Translations under genes and position numbers: made by a program | The notes under the pieces: model-generated | Database searches by the model: none | What the model was told of the DNA's origin: nothing | The model's input: only the letters and a program-made list of their open reading frames with translations | Assembly (NCBI RefSeq): GCF_907165205.1 | Contig: NC_058190.1 | Coordinates: 37,351,345 to 37,415,344, forward strand | From: Coccinella septempunctata | Lineage: Eukaryota; Arthropoda; Insecta; Coleoptera; Coccinellidae | Length of the DNA stretch: 64,000 nt | Direction of reading: 5' to 3' | Part shown: positions 24,604-38,100 of the stretch, in pieces | Layout: every line of letters begins with the position of its first letter | Numbering within the stretch: position 1 is the stretch's first letter

Positions 24604-25914
24604 TTTTTATTCCAGAAAATATATGTATACTCTAATCAGAATCTGTAACATTATGATACAGATTTTAATCTTCTGATGTCCGTTTTCCCAGACTTATTTA
24701 GGGGCATCTTAACGTTATAAGGCTCACTTATTACTCTGATTTCTACAATAGTTACCATATACTTACTACCTTACCCTGAAATAAGTAGGTATATGACTTA
24801 ACAGCAGTGAATAGATGTAGATTTTGAATATCTTTCCTTGTATTATTCATACAGTGGTTTTCTTGCGAAATCCGGACTATCTCTAGGAATAGTATTTTCT
24901 TTAATTCTTTTTCTTTGTCCAGCTTTTTAACTTCTTCGATGTTTTTGTTGTGTTTTTCTGCCCGGTGCAAACGGGCATAATAAATATTACGGGCGTCTTT
25001 TTTTGGAAAGAAGAAACCAAAACGGAATATTGACTCTAACTTTTCCACCAAAAAACTCACCGCCTTCATATTTCAGAACGTTTTTGATGCACGTACTCGA
25101 AAACAAATACCAAAAATGATGGTGAATTTTCGCAAAACTCATCCATCTGTTCGAGAAAAAATTATTCCATAAAAGAAGGCTTTGCCGTCCAACCATGAAA
25201 AAATGACCTCATGTGATGCTTATTGTGACATACACTGCATATATTTTCGAAACCAAGTAATCAATGAATAAATTCTTCATTAATTAAAAAGAATACTTTT
25301 CGCTCGAATGCATGAATAATTATTATTGTCCAATGAAATTTTATCAGTGCGAAAATTTCTCGAGAAAGGATTTTTTTTGGAACAATTGCTACACTTCATT
25401 GTTACTGGTATCATCACCCAGGGTGACCAGGGTATCCTTTAAAACCTTGTACAATATTGAAACTGATTACCGATTATATATTTTTTCAATTCGTAATCAG
25501 TCAATAAAAAAATTGTGACACATATATACTCCATAATGAGGTTCCTTATTATATGATGGAATGCAAATCTTAATTGTGTACTTTACAGTTACAAAGTATC
25601 TATGGAGGTATCGAAATATATCATTTCTTCATCTCGAACATTTCATACAGGTAAATAAAATTTACTCTTCTCGGAAAGTTTTGTAGGCTTACGTTTAAGG
25701 AGGTTAAACGAGATAGTAATACGTATCGTAAATTAGCAACAAATTTCGCATCCTACATACTTTTTCTCGATGAGTATGACGACTAGAGATAATAAATAAT
25801 ATATAAAATTTGGAATGAACAAATTAATTTATGATGTATTGGTGAATTATACCCCCCCTCCCCAGAAAAGAGTTTTCCTCTTTAAATCTAGGTGAGCTTT
25901 CGCTCATTATCTTA
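24604..25914. other. AT-rich spacer; one unplaced minus-strand open frame
   Basis: A minus-strand frame at 25069-24752 (105 codons) contains a Lys/Glu-rich stretch (EVKKLDKEKELKKILFLEI) that is less random than its neighbours. It has no recognisable domain, no splice partner and AT-driven composition. I do not call it a gene. Nothing else is evident. Confidence 0.3.
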
Positions 25915-26447
25915 TACAGGGTGTATCTGAATGACACTGAAAAATTGAAAGGTGTGATTCTTTGAGGAAAAATAAAATGGGTATTTGGTATAAAATTTTT
26001 CGAAAAATCTGTCCCCGAAAAAGTTACACCCCTTCGAAGATGAAAAAAAAATTATTTTTCTTTTTTTATTTTCCCCTGTATGTTTAAGCTGAAGGCAAAA
26101 CTTGTGAAACAATAAGAACGGTAACAGAAAATGACATAGCACAATCCGGGTATCGGTTGTTTTTTTAAAGAAAATTTTCACAAAAAAAAAAGTTGTGTGA
26201 AAAATATCTTAGAGGTTTACTATTTCAACCCTTTCTGCATGAGCATGCTTAAGGTTCGAAAAAATTCCAACATGTGTAATTCCATTGAAAATGATATTTA
26301 CCAAGTTTCATGTCTTTAGCTCAATGTACAGGGAAAATAAAAAAAGGTTTTTCAAAAAATTCTTTAGCAAATACCAATTTTCAGTTGGATTATCCAAACA
26401 GATCGGTTTTTTCGAACACCCACACGTCCTCCAGTTGGTGAGATATG
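25915..26447. repeat. Inverted-repeat element starting TACAGGGTGTATC
   Basis: Near 25990-26095 and 26300-26395 there are imperfect inverted arms (TTATTTTCCCCTGTA... against TACAGGGAAAATAA, and GGTATTTG...AAAATTTTTCGAAAAA against its diverged complement). The right end abuts the next element at 26448 and is poorly defined. Confidence 0.4.
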
Positions 26448-27030
26448 TACAGAGTGAGTCTTTGACTCGTGTAAATATTCTTGAGGTCAAAAGAAACACT
26501 ATGTTTTGAATCTGCTATTGAAAAACCATAAGAAAATGTTATTTTAGTTCCATCTCACAAACGGATTGATCGAATGAAATGAATTTCGGAATATAGTTTT
26601 TCTTTTGTTCGATTAATCTTTTTCAAGCACAATATATCAGCTACTTCTTCCAGTTTTCTCATTATGACCATAACGTACCATAAAAATACCAAAAATTCAA
26701 AGAACTCAACTCTTGAAACTTAGTTGGACGCTATCTAATGAATATTTGAAAGTTTTGTAAAACTCGTATAATGCGCCGTTTTCGAGTAATTCGAAAAATT
26801 GGGTACTTCGGCTGTTTAAAAGATCCACAGAAGTGTAGTGTCACAGATTCAGCTAGTTATTCTGAAGGTGATTTTGTTTTTCCAGGAGTGGCACAGCTCA
26901 TCATGAAAACTTAAAATGGCTATATCTTTTTATCAGGGCCGAATAGGAAAAAATGGTATAAAAAAGTGTTTTTTCTGACCTCGAAAATCTACTGTTATAT
27001 TATTTGTGAGAGTTAAAGAATCATCCTGTA
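26448..27030. mobile_element. Interspersed repeat family F1, copy A (583 bp)
   Basis: Bounded by TA and inverted ends CAGAGTGAGTCTTTGACTCG and (complement) GAGTTAAAGAATCATCCTG. Inside are blocks shared with other copies in this window, such as TTCAAAGAACTCAACTCTTG and GACGCTATCTAATGAATATTTGA. Non-coding; likely a TA-targeting non-autonomous transposon. Confidence 0.75.
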
Positions 27031-29039
27031 TAGGGAAGATTTATAAAATCAATAATCGGAAAGCAATGACGAAGCGAAGAATGCAATAATAATAATAGGT
27101 ACAGGGTGTCTCATTTTAAATATCAAAGTTATTGCTATTTCTCGATAAACGCAGCAACAGTATTTTGTATGGCTTAAATACAAAACTAATTACTCAAGAG
27201 ACCAAATTTTAAAATAACCCTTCATCTCATTATCCACGATAGGTCATCGAATTTGAGCCACAACACAATTCCACAATTGCGGTAATAAAAAAAATTCAAA
27301 CGAATTCGGAATTGTTCATTGTAACTCCACTCAATGAATTGAAAATTGAACATAAATTCACTTCTTTATTCCACTTATCATCAGTAACCATCAGTAACAT
27401 CGGTAGCTATCAAATGACAATAGATTCGACAAACTTTTCGCATTATATTGTGGCAGTATAATAAGTTGCCGGTTCTGTATCATCTTTTAGCCTACTTCCC
27501 ATAGAAGCAGATCAAACAAACTCTTCTTTATGACATAACACCTGTAAATATACAGAATGTTTCCCAATAAGCCGGTGTGCGCCTAAAACCACATTCACCA
27601 ATATTATAAAGCGAGCATTGCCAAAGCATGATCCCCGTTCTGTCCAGCACCGATCTTATAAAGCTTCTTAAACATGGCATGTCTCCAGTTATTCGGTTAG
27701 TTACTATTATTCTTCTTGCTTGTGCGATACCTGTGAATATAAATATTTGACAGTTTTCACGAAGAGGTAGGTTTTCCTGAGTAATACTGAAAGAGTTCTA
27801 CATTTTCATTTGAGTATCTTGCATTTCGCGACACCTTAAAATGAAATTAGAATTTCAACTTTTTTTTCCTTAACTTTATTTATATTTTCCCTGAAACGCA
27901 GGAAATAAAAATAAAATGTTTCGGGATAAATCTATGCTCCTACCAAAATATCTTTAAATCAATATTACTATATTTTCTAACGGTTATCTTGCCAAATTTT
28001 GGATTCTTCTGCAAAATGTATAACTGAATCCTCAAAATATATTTAAGCCGGATATCATCGATTCTACAATTTACGTTTGCGTTTACGATTTTGTTTCCTA
28101 TATTGCTGAACTTTTCATTCATCACATATCATGGTATTCATTTTGAAAACAACTGATTAGAAGAGTTAAAATAAAGCCAATTAGTTAGGTACTAGGAGAA
28201 ATAAATCCTTTCAAAGGTTTTTATTAAGCTCAGATCAATATTTGATATCGTTAACGAAATAGTCATTCCAATTTCCAAGAGGGATTTATTCACATAATTG
28301 GTTGTATCGGCAGTTTTTTATTCTAGACAATCATACATTATCATCACTCAGAAAAAAAGTTTATTAATTGAATATTTTGACAACAGATAGGAGATCCTTC
28401 TTTTAAATTTTGAATTCGACATCATATGAAACGCTTGGTAGAATAATTTGCACTTTTCACCTATCAATAAATTTAAATAGTTATTCCAATAGTTCATTCA
28501 TTCATGGAAATGGGTATCTATACAACAGAATGAGTAAAAAATAAGGCAAAAAATTGACATCTTTGCTATTTTATTTCGTAAAAAATGCGCGAATAGTTTA
28601 ATCTTTATTGTAATTCAAGCAGATTTTCATGTATATATGTATGTATAATTGGGTATAATTGTTTGTCATGCAGTCTCTACGAGAGGAAGAGTTGAGTTCT
28701 TTTAAATGTCAACCCTAATTTTTAGTGTAGGAAATCCATAGACTTTGTAGATGTCGAGAAAGATTTGGTCATTGGTTTTTTTATCAACCTTTTTTTACAT
28801 TAGGGATGAAATGGATTTATTGAATTCGAATTAATGGATGATGAGAGAATATGTGTCAATGTTAATTTATTTCTGTAATTGAGTTTTTTGATTCAGATTT
28901 TTCAATTAATAAAATAAATCAAATTCTTCAAACACTTTATCCCTACAACAAAATAAGTGTTGATCCAAATCCCATCAATGATCAGATAATTCTTAGCACC
29001 GTAAGTTCTAAGCATTTCTTTCACAAAAATTATGGTTCA

Positions 29040-29835
29040 TATTTAAAAAACCATTCACCCCCCGTAGAGGGGTTGAGGGTGTATGACAATTTCCACCATC
29101 GTACCTACATGAAAATTTGCCCAATTTTGAATGAAAATTGACCTGTATTAATATGTAATAATTCAAATGTTTTGAATTTCTGAAAGGGCTTTCTATTCTG
29201 AGTTCAGCATATTTAATTTTTTGACATTTACCTAATCCATATTCGTTTTCGAAATATTCACATTTAGATTACCTGTAAAGATGTTATGTAAATCAATCGA
29301 ATTTTTACGCATTTCTTCTGTAATTTTGATGATGAATCTGATTTATGATTCTCGCACTTGTTTTTCTTGAAAAATAAAGAAATTTTATGAATTTGTTCTG
29401 CCATTTTCATCTTAATTGTTAATGAAATAATAAATCAGTAATATCTTGATGTCTGCTGTACATGACACTAAACGATCATCATCGAAACCACATTATAAAT
29501 TAGTGAAAATTTTATTGATTCACACAGCATGTTTAACCAAATGACCAGTACTGTTTAAAAGTTGAATATCTCGAAAATGAATGGATTGAATGAAAAAAAA
29601 TTAAATATGCTGAACTCAGAATGTAAAGACCTTTCAAATGAGGTATCACTTACCCCAGCTTTCCTGTTCAAAATATAGGGGATCGGGGTTGTACCATTAA
29701 GGGTTGAAGCAATATGGTCGTGAATTTAATCTTAAACGTTGTCCCCTTTGAATAAAAAATCCACGTGCCGAAGCAATTTTTCGAAAAATATTACTTCCAC
29801 TTGTTTGTTTCGTTTTCGAAAGCTCAGCCTGTATA
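29040..29835. repeat. Degenerate inverted-repeat element
   Basis: Arms of about 75 bp (29186-29265 against 29560-29632) share CTGAGTTCAGCATATTTAAT. The right part, 29630-29835, resembles the right end of the 47154-48501 element (CAAATGAGGTATCACT...CCTGTTCAAAA...GGGTTGAAGC...AGCCTGTATA), so this is an old related copy. Confidence 0.5.
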
Positions 29836-30796
29836 AAAAATACTGTTTGAAGTTAATATGTTTCATTTATAATTAAAAAAACGTACTGTACAATGTACCA
29901 CCCATTTGGAATGATCTCAATATTCATAAGGAACAAATGCAACTCCCATTTGCTAAATTATACGGTCTAAAAAATTTTCCCAACAATTCTGACGTTCCTA
30001 TAATATGATCAAATTCTCAGTTGTGCTAATTATTAAATAACATGTACCGAATTGAATATTCACTGTTTCCAAATTTGCCTCCAGTTGTATAATGGACCGA
30101 CAGTGATTATTACTATTTTACATAATTGTTTATTGCAGAAACGAACAAGTAGTTGAAGTTCAACACGTAAAATTTCATTCATGAGCATTCAATGCTAACA
30201 GAACCATATGATTTGAAAAAATATCTGACGCTAAGAGTGACAATTGTTACAAGCGGTTAATTTGTTTAACTATTCCTCGCCTATCATCCGTTTATAATAC
30301 CCCAGAGACGGTTATCATTAACACACTAAGGAGCGGGCTTTATAGCTCATAATATCGGCAGATTTATCGGACGTTGCATTGTTGTAGGTAAATAGGAGAA
30401 AACAAAGCCTCCCATGTTATGTAACAAAATGTCCATAACAAACAGTTTTTCGACGCTCCCGATGTCAGTGTTTTGAACCAAATAATTTATAGAATAACTC
30501 CATGAATCTATGAAAAAACGATACAATTGTTAAGGGAAAGTAGTACCTACATACGATTCCAGATAAAGACGATCGACATTGGTTGCTTTACGGATGCTAC
30601 CCCAAATACGAAAATGTATCATCTCTTTGAGCAATAGCCTGAATTACCTACGTACTGAGTCAGTTGAAAAGTAGAAATTACCACGTAAGAGGTAATATTA
30701 GATATATTGAATAATTTTCAGTTATTCCTGAATTTCAGCGTAATTTTATCATATATCGCTATGAAAATCTTTGCAATATATAAAGAATTGAATCGC

Positions 30797-30944
30797 TGAT
30801 GTCACCCCATCGTTATTTTTATCGAAATATGTTGAAAAACCTTCGAAAAATGATTGTGAAAAAAAGTTTCATTGACACTAAAGTTCAAGTTTTTTTCTCA
30901 TAAAAAAGAACTAAATTGGAAAAAAAAGAGATGGGGTGACATCA
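30797..30944. repeat. 148-bp element with perfect 15-bp inverted ends
   Basis: TGATGTCACCCCATC at the left and GATGGGGTGACATCA at the right are perfect complements. The interior is AT-rich. I found no target duplication, so this could also be a palindrome of another origin. Confidence 0.55.
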
Positions 30945-31109
30945 AGACGTCCTTTAACTTCAAACTTCAATTTAAAAAAAAAATCAAGGCTTCACGTAAG
31001 AAATTGAAAGCGTAAATTAGGAACTAGTGAATGCCGTTTTTGAATGGAGATTCTTGAGGTATTACTTCCCCTTAAGAGACAAACAATATTTTTTAGCATC
31101 AGATATCTG

Positions 31110-31778
31110 TAACACTATACAGGGTTGGGCGTAGGTCTGGAATAAAATTATCATTTCTTCAACAAATGACTCAAAATGAAATATGTAACTGAAACTCTCA
31201 TTTTCTAGCAAAAAATTGTTTGTTTTTTTTTCAACTCCTTAGCCACAACCGGCACAACCCCATCCGACTGCTCTCTGAAATCACAAGATCCTTGCACAAT
31301 AAAATCTATGAAAATCTGTGGATCTTTTGAACAGAGTTATATACCCAATTTTTCAAATTTCACAGATACTTTTTAATTTTTCAACATCAAATTACTCAAA
31401 AATGGCGCATTATACGAGTAATACGAAGAATACTTTTATTTTACAATATCCCTTAGCTAACGTTCAACTCAGTTTCAAGAGTTGAGTTCTTTGAATTTTT
31501 GATATTTTTAATGAGAGATAATGAGAGAACTGTAAGACATGGGTGATATCTTGTGTTCGGAAAAGATTCATCAAATAAAAGAAAAACTATATTTCGAAAA
31601 TCATTTCATTCGATAAAACCGTTTGTGAAAAATAAAAATAAAATTTTTATGGTTTTTCAACAGCCTTTATCTTTTAAACTGAACCAATTCGGAAAAAAAT
31701 TTTAAAGGAAAAAAGTTTTTCTTTTGACCTCCAAGAATCTAATAAACTATTTGTATACGAGTCAAAGAATCATCCTGT
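31110..31778. mobile_element. Repeat family F1, copy B (inverted, left end degraded)
   Basis: The right end reads ATACGAGTCAAAGAATCATCC. Internal blocks match copy A in reverse, for example TTCAAGAGTTGAGTTCTTTG and CATTTCATTCGATAAAACCG. The left end lacks the canonical GTCTTTGACTC motif, so its start is approximate. Confidence 0.6.
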
Positions 31779-32098
31779 GTATGTCCGATTCGACAAATTA
31801 ATACTTTTAATTGCGCTTATTTTGATGTTTCAGAAAACTGATGTATTCGATCGAATGAAAACTGAATTTAACATTCAATAATGTATATTCTATTGATTAA
31901 ATTCATAAAGATTCAAAATTCACTTTATTATGAGATGACTAGGATGGTAAATAACGACACGAGAGAAAAAATTATTGTCACTATGAAAAAAAAATCAGTC
32001 CTCGGCAACCTGGATGGTGCTATGCAATATTATTTGGCAAATTGAATAAATGAATCTTACAGTTTACGCAGATACCGAGGAAATCGTGAAATTCATTG

Positions 32099-32148
32099 TA
32101 CAGGGTGATTTCGCGAACTTTTAAGAACTGTCCACTGAACACCCTGTA
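32099..32148. mobile_element. 50-bp mini element with TACAGGGTG ends, next to the P450 start
   Basis: TACAGGGTG at 32099-32107 and CACCCTGTA at 32140-32148 form a perfect 9-bp inverted repeat around a 32-nt core. The ends match those of the larger TA-targeting elements here. It lies 46 bp before the P450 ATG. Confidence 0.5.
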
Positions 32149-32194
32149 TAACCCTCATTTTTTTTCAGGGTTACGTGGTGAACAACATTGGAAA

Positions 32195-35100
32195 ATGAAG
32201 AAGAAAATCGTGAAAACTCTCATCTACACCGCTCAACGAAGATCATATGCCACCGATAGAAATTATTCTACAGCATTGGGGCTGGAGATTTTTGAAGACG
32301 AGTTGGAAGTAATGCCAAAAACGACCAAGACAGAAGAGAAGGAATTCGTAAGGCCTTATGATGAAGTGCCAGGTCCGCGACAATTACCTCTCATTGGTAA
32401 TGCTTGGAGATTTGCCCCCTTCATAGGTAATTTGAAAAGTAAAATTATAAAGTGTTTTCATACGAGGATATATTGAAAAATTCTTAGCCTACTATAGAAC
32501 CAAACAAAATTTCAATGTCAAAATATTTTATTACTCAACATATTCTCCTCTTAATTGGATACATTTATTACAGCGAACCTGGAACGTCTCTAGACCTTTA
32601 AAAAAATGTTTCTTCTTTCTCTGCAAACCAGACCTCCACAGCTTTTATTACCTCCTCGTTAGAAGAAAGAAAGAAGGTCTTGGAGAACCAGAGTGTCGCC
32701 ATTCCATCGATTTTTGCTTTGTTTCTGGATCGTAGAAATGTACCCAAGTCTCATCCATAGTAACAATTCGGTCTACATCGTTTTCAGATCGAGCACAGAT
32801 CGAACGCGGTGCTTCTACCCTTGCACGCTTTTGGTCAACATTCAAACATTTGGGGATCCGTTTTGCAGCAATTTTTCTCATGTCCAAATTGACGTTAAGT
32901 ATATGATGAACGCGTTTTGTATGAAGTATTCAGTGCTTCAGATATCCGTTTTAACCCAATTCGACGGTCTGATAAAATGATGTCATGAACTGCATCGATA
33001 TTTTCGGGTACTGACACAGAAACTGGCCTTTCCGATCGGTCATCATCTTCAATGGAAAATTTACCTCTTTTGAAGCTTGCAATCCAATTTTTCACGGTCG
33101 CATACGAAGGACATTGATCACCAAGAGTATTAAGCATATCTTCGTAAATCTGCTTACCTTTTAACCCTTATAAATACAGGTACTTGATGATGGCTCGATA
33201 CTCCAATTTTTTGATTTTCACAATTTCGGTGGACATCTTCTTTCTTTTAATTTATTGCTTAACTCTGGTTTACTTTTGTGACCTTAAACTTCACACTGAC
33301 ACTTCTAATGAGTTATTGCTCCTTGCTATGGTAACGCAATATTTTTTTTATGCATGGAACTGATCTAGGCTAACTAGATATCAATTCATCCTCGTACAAT
33401 ATGAGAATTGAAATATCTCTCTATTTCAATCAGTTTGTTTGATCCTTTCGGTTAAGGGTTAATTGAGAAATATTGTGAGTTTTATGAATCCCCAACCTAT
33501 CGAATAAGTAACATGGATTTATTGCAGTGTCAATTCATAATTTTTTTCTGAGCTAACTGTGATGGACGTGAAATCAAAGTTGGAAGAATGTTGTGCTGAA
33601 ATAACCCTTCATATTATACATTTTTCAATGCATTCAAGTATAGGAGTTTATGGAATTAAAATCTTTATATTTTGATTCGTTGTTCGTATGTTCCAAAGAA
33701 TTTGTAAATGATCGTCCTTTCCTTTGTGTGAAACTTTTTTTAATTTCAGGACAATACAAAATCCACGAACTGGACAAAGTGATGTGGTCGCTTAGGAGAG
33801 AATACGGCAATATAGTGAAAGTTGGTGGTCTAGTTGGTCATCCCGATCTTCTTTTCGTTTTCAACGGAGACGACATAAGAAAAGTGTTCAAGCAAGAAGA
33901 AACCTTACCTCATAGACCTTCGATGCCATCGTTGCATTATTACAAACAGAAACTTAGGAAGGACTTTTTCGATGGCAATGCAGGGGTGATTGGAGTGTAA
34001 GTTAGAAGAATGCACGCAAGAAAAAAATATTTATCTTTGTATTTACAGACACGGTGAAGAGTGGGATGAATTCAGAAAAAAAGTACAGAAATTTTTGTTG
34101 CCACCTTCTGCTGCGAAAGTTTATGTTGGCCCATTGGATGATATTGCGCGTGATTTTCTCTCAAGGTGAGTTCATGATTTGTTCTGTATCAGATTCATAA
34201 AGGGTGACGCCCCTTTTACTGCCACTAGTGCCACTGTGTAGAAAAAAAGTTTCATGAAATTTATTTTCTAACTATAATTTTATCTGCAGAATGTTCTATT
34301 TTGAGAAGAGAATGAAAAGAGATAAATTTATGTAAAAATAACTACTATCTGAATAGAAAAGAACAAAACGCGAGATTTGAAATATCCTTTGAAATAAAAT
34401 AGAGAACAGCAAAAATAAGGGAGATGAAAAGATGCATTTCCGAAGGATTTTTTTTGAGCCTATAAAATTTTTGTATTAGCTATTATTATACTCGTATATT
34501 TAGGTTGATTCACCGCGAAAGCCTATTAGACGTTTATGGAATATTTTGTGCATTTTTGACAAAAAATAAATTCAGACCTTAGTAACTTCAGATTATACCG
34601 GAAACAGTCTACTATAACTATTTTTTTTTCAAATGGCACAACTATACTCCATTCACTTTTATTTTAGCACTCGGTTGGCGATGGAAATTTGACACATTTC
34701 ACTCTGTATAGTACGAAAATATGGGGTTATGACGCTTGTCAAAACATTTTTGGGTTTTAAATCTACGCTTTGTTGCCCGTTCTTTTATTTTTTATGACAA
34801 TGTCTAATCTTTCCGAAAAATATGTGAAGAACATAATTGAAGTTTATACAAACTGATTGAAGGCATACCAAATCCAGTTATTTGCATGGAAAATACAAGA
34901 GATCAGTATAATATCATAATATGCACTAGCTTGAGGAGAGTTAATGTTAATTGTCTTCTTTGGCTAAAGTTTGAATACGTTACTTCAGTTGTAGATTTCA
35001 AAAATATTATCCCGAAAATGAAATGCATGCATGCATGCATGATGCAGTGGTTGGGAATGGGTATCTCCCGAAAGAATTAACAGTTAATTACAAATTCTTC

Positions 35101-38100
35101 AACAAACATCATCTTGCATCAATATAAGTAAAAGGAATTAAAGGAAGTTTCAAGTCAAGATGAACTTCACGTTTGAACAAAAATTTCACATGAATATACA
35201 ATTAACAGGACAACTGGCGCGTATTTGTGGCTGTTGATCTTAATACATTGATATAATAATAATTAGGTATTTATTGGTACCTTAAGACATTCACAATGTA
35301 TAGGACAAGTCAAATAAAAAATAGAAAAATCAATTTTCGGGAACTTATTCTACGATGACATTCACCGAAAATCCTATAGTAAACTTTTCGCATTAATTCA
35401 CTCAAACAAAAAATTCTCAAATGCCACCACTTTTTTGGGTCTCCCAATGGGAGGAAATTCTTTGTTATCCTCTTCATTCACAATCTTTCTGATTGTGGAA
35501 ATATTCAGCTGAAATATAAGTCGTTTAGATTCAGATGAAACATTATATAAATTCTCGTTCATTGAATATGTTCACCACCGTCTGATGTATTGTGGATTTT
35601 AGAAAATCAGGGTATAACTATTTGAATGAGCGGACCTGAATTCTAAATAGCACTTCCTGAAACCCTGTCTCTTTTCTCAATCACTTTCGGCATTTTCGTA
35701 ATAAAAATTGATTATTAGTTGTGGCAACGGCGTTATGACATTAACGACATTGCATGAGTGCCTACCTTACTCCGTTCTAGTTACAAAAACTTGAGAAAAT
35801 GGCCAAGCGACTGCTAAAATAAATGTGAATGGAGTATAGCATATGTTTGCATCGTTAGAAAGCTGTTAATTACCTAATAATACTCAATTAATAATTATTA
35901 ATAATCGTAACGCTTTTGATACCCTTTTGAGTTGTTCAGCAGAATTTTATATGCATTGCTCTTATAAGTTGTGTTTTCTGAATCTTATGACAACATCTTT
36001 TCATACGTCATACCTATGTAGCTATGTAGAGGTATATTGAGCATTTTAATTATAATTGACTACACAAAGATATATTAGATGTTAGATGTAAAAAATTTTG
36101 GGTAAATTGGCCTGAAAGGGTGCATTTACCGAAAATGTGAATCTCCTTGCGAATAAGATAACAAAATCCTTACAATAATTTTAAGTGCGAAATAAGAAGA
36201 CACGAAACAACGAAAATTAATGGTCGGTTAAAAAAAAACCAAGTATCATCTGGGGAACTGGTGAGTATAATGGGGAAAATCAAAAGTTCTGGGTCGTTGG
36301 ATGCATGCAAATAATTCAATTATTGATATTGCTAATTCAGCATGGACAGTTACTTCAATAAATTATTGAAGAAGGTCGAAAATTATCAGGATTATAAGTT
36401 CATCATGTATATCCATAAAATAAAGGAAATAAAAGGAATTTCTCAAGGATTGTCGTGATCTCTCGTAATTTTCTATGCCAAATGAAAACTCATACAAATA
36501 TTTTAACAGTAGATTCTTGAGGTTGAGGTCAAAAGAAACACTCTTTTTCTTCACCATTTTTTTGATTTGAAAAGTTCAAAAGATACCATAAAATTTGTTA
36601 TTTTAAGTTCTATCTCACAAACGGTTTCATCGAATGAAGTAAATTTCGAAATATGGTTTTACATTCATTTTTTTTTAACACTCACATCTTCCAGTTTTCT
36701 GATTATGACTATTACGTCCCATGAAAATACCAAAAATTCAAAGAACCCAACTCTTGAAACTAGGTTGGATGCTATCTAATGAATATTCGAGAATAAAAGT
36801 ATTCTTCATAGTTTCTCGTTTAATGAGCCGGTTTCGAGTAATTTGATGTTCAAAAATTTGAAAAATGGATGGATACAACTCTGTTTAAGATCCACAGGTT
36901 TGTAGTGTCACAGATTTAGCTAGTTATTCTGAAGGTAATTTTGTTTTTCCAGGGGTGGCACAGCTCATTATGAAAACTTAAAATGGCTGTATATTTTTAT
37001 CAGCGCCGAATCTAAAAAAATGGTATAGGAAAAAAATGTTTCTTTAGACCTTAAGAATATACTGTTAAAATATTTGTACAAGTCAAAGACTCATCCTGTA
37101 TAACACGGTGGGTAAACAACAAATAAAATAAGTGAACAAGCAAGAAACTAGAAAAGGCAAATAACGATCAGGAGAGGTGGAGTAGATTACATGAAGACAT
37201 TCTTCCGGAATGCATATTGATGAGGAAATTGGAAAAAAATTGTAAATTTTCCAAATTTTAATCTACGCATTTTTGAACAATCTACAGCCGGTGTCATAAT
37301 CAAACCTAAAGTCGCTTTAATTTTAAAGCTTTCTTTAACCCTACCCTAAAAGTAACTTCAAATTTGATTATGAAACTGGACGATACTTTGAGTTCATTAT
37401 GAAACGTTCCTTTATGTGACTTATGCTTCATCGTGACTTATATCGATGAAAAATAGTTTCAATTTCCTATTTCTTGAATAAAAATGTATCTTCTACAAGA
37501 TTCTTTATTTGAATTACCGGAAAGGGTAGCAGTACCTATGTACATTGAACAGCCTGTAGTTCAAAAACAGAGCCTTTATGGATATAAGTTCATACCAGAT
37601 TTTCGTCCAATTTTTCAAGTAAGATTATATACCATTACATTTTTTTATTCATTATGGTACACCAAATATAATAGGTTTTGAGAAGTTGTATTAGTTTGAG
37701 TTTGGATTATACAGGGTGTCCAGAAAATAGTTCCAGAAACATGAAACTGAATTCAAAATAAAATTAAAATCTTTCAAATCGAAACAAATTCTAATCAAAT
37801 TAGAAAAATCAATAAGGTATATAAGCAAATAAAATGGAAAAATTTAATTATTATGAATTTTTCTTATATGATAATGATACTAGTACATATATAATGGATC
37901 ATTCCAGACTACCCCAATTTGCATGTATTGATTGCGTTAATACAACAGTGCATTATTACAAACTCCAAACTATAATTCATTAGAGCATTATTCTGGGATA
38001 TCGTATTACAAATTAATTATATCATGTCGTAAAAACAGATCTGTAGAATTCATGATAACTATGGTAATGTCATTCATAATATCTCGTTTGGAATGATATA

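Larger units (their letters stand above)
27031..32098. other. Repeat-rich spacer upstream of the P450
   Basis: No gene seen. It holds a fragment beginning ACAGGGTGTCTCATTT (about 27103), a degenerate element at about 29040-29835, a small inverted-repeat element 30797-30944 and F1 copy B (about 31110-31778), each listed. The remainder is AT-rich. Confidence 0.5.

Noticed and set aside
32096..32194. Upstream extension of the first P450 frame
   Set aside because: The extension runs through a TACAGGGTG mini element and a likely acceptor. The ATG at 32195 gives a sensible mitochondrial presequence.
35022..35042. ATGC tandem tract as a regulatory site
   Set aside because: A short microsatellite in an intron, with nothing beyond its repetition.
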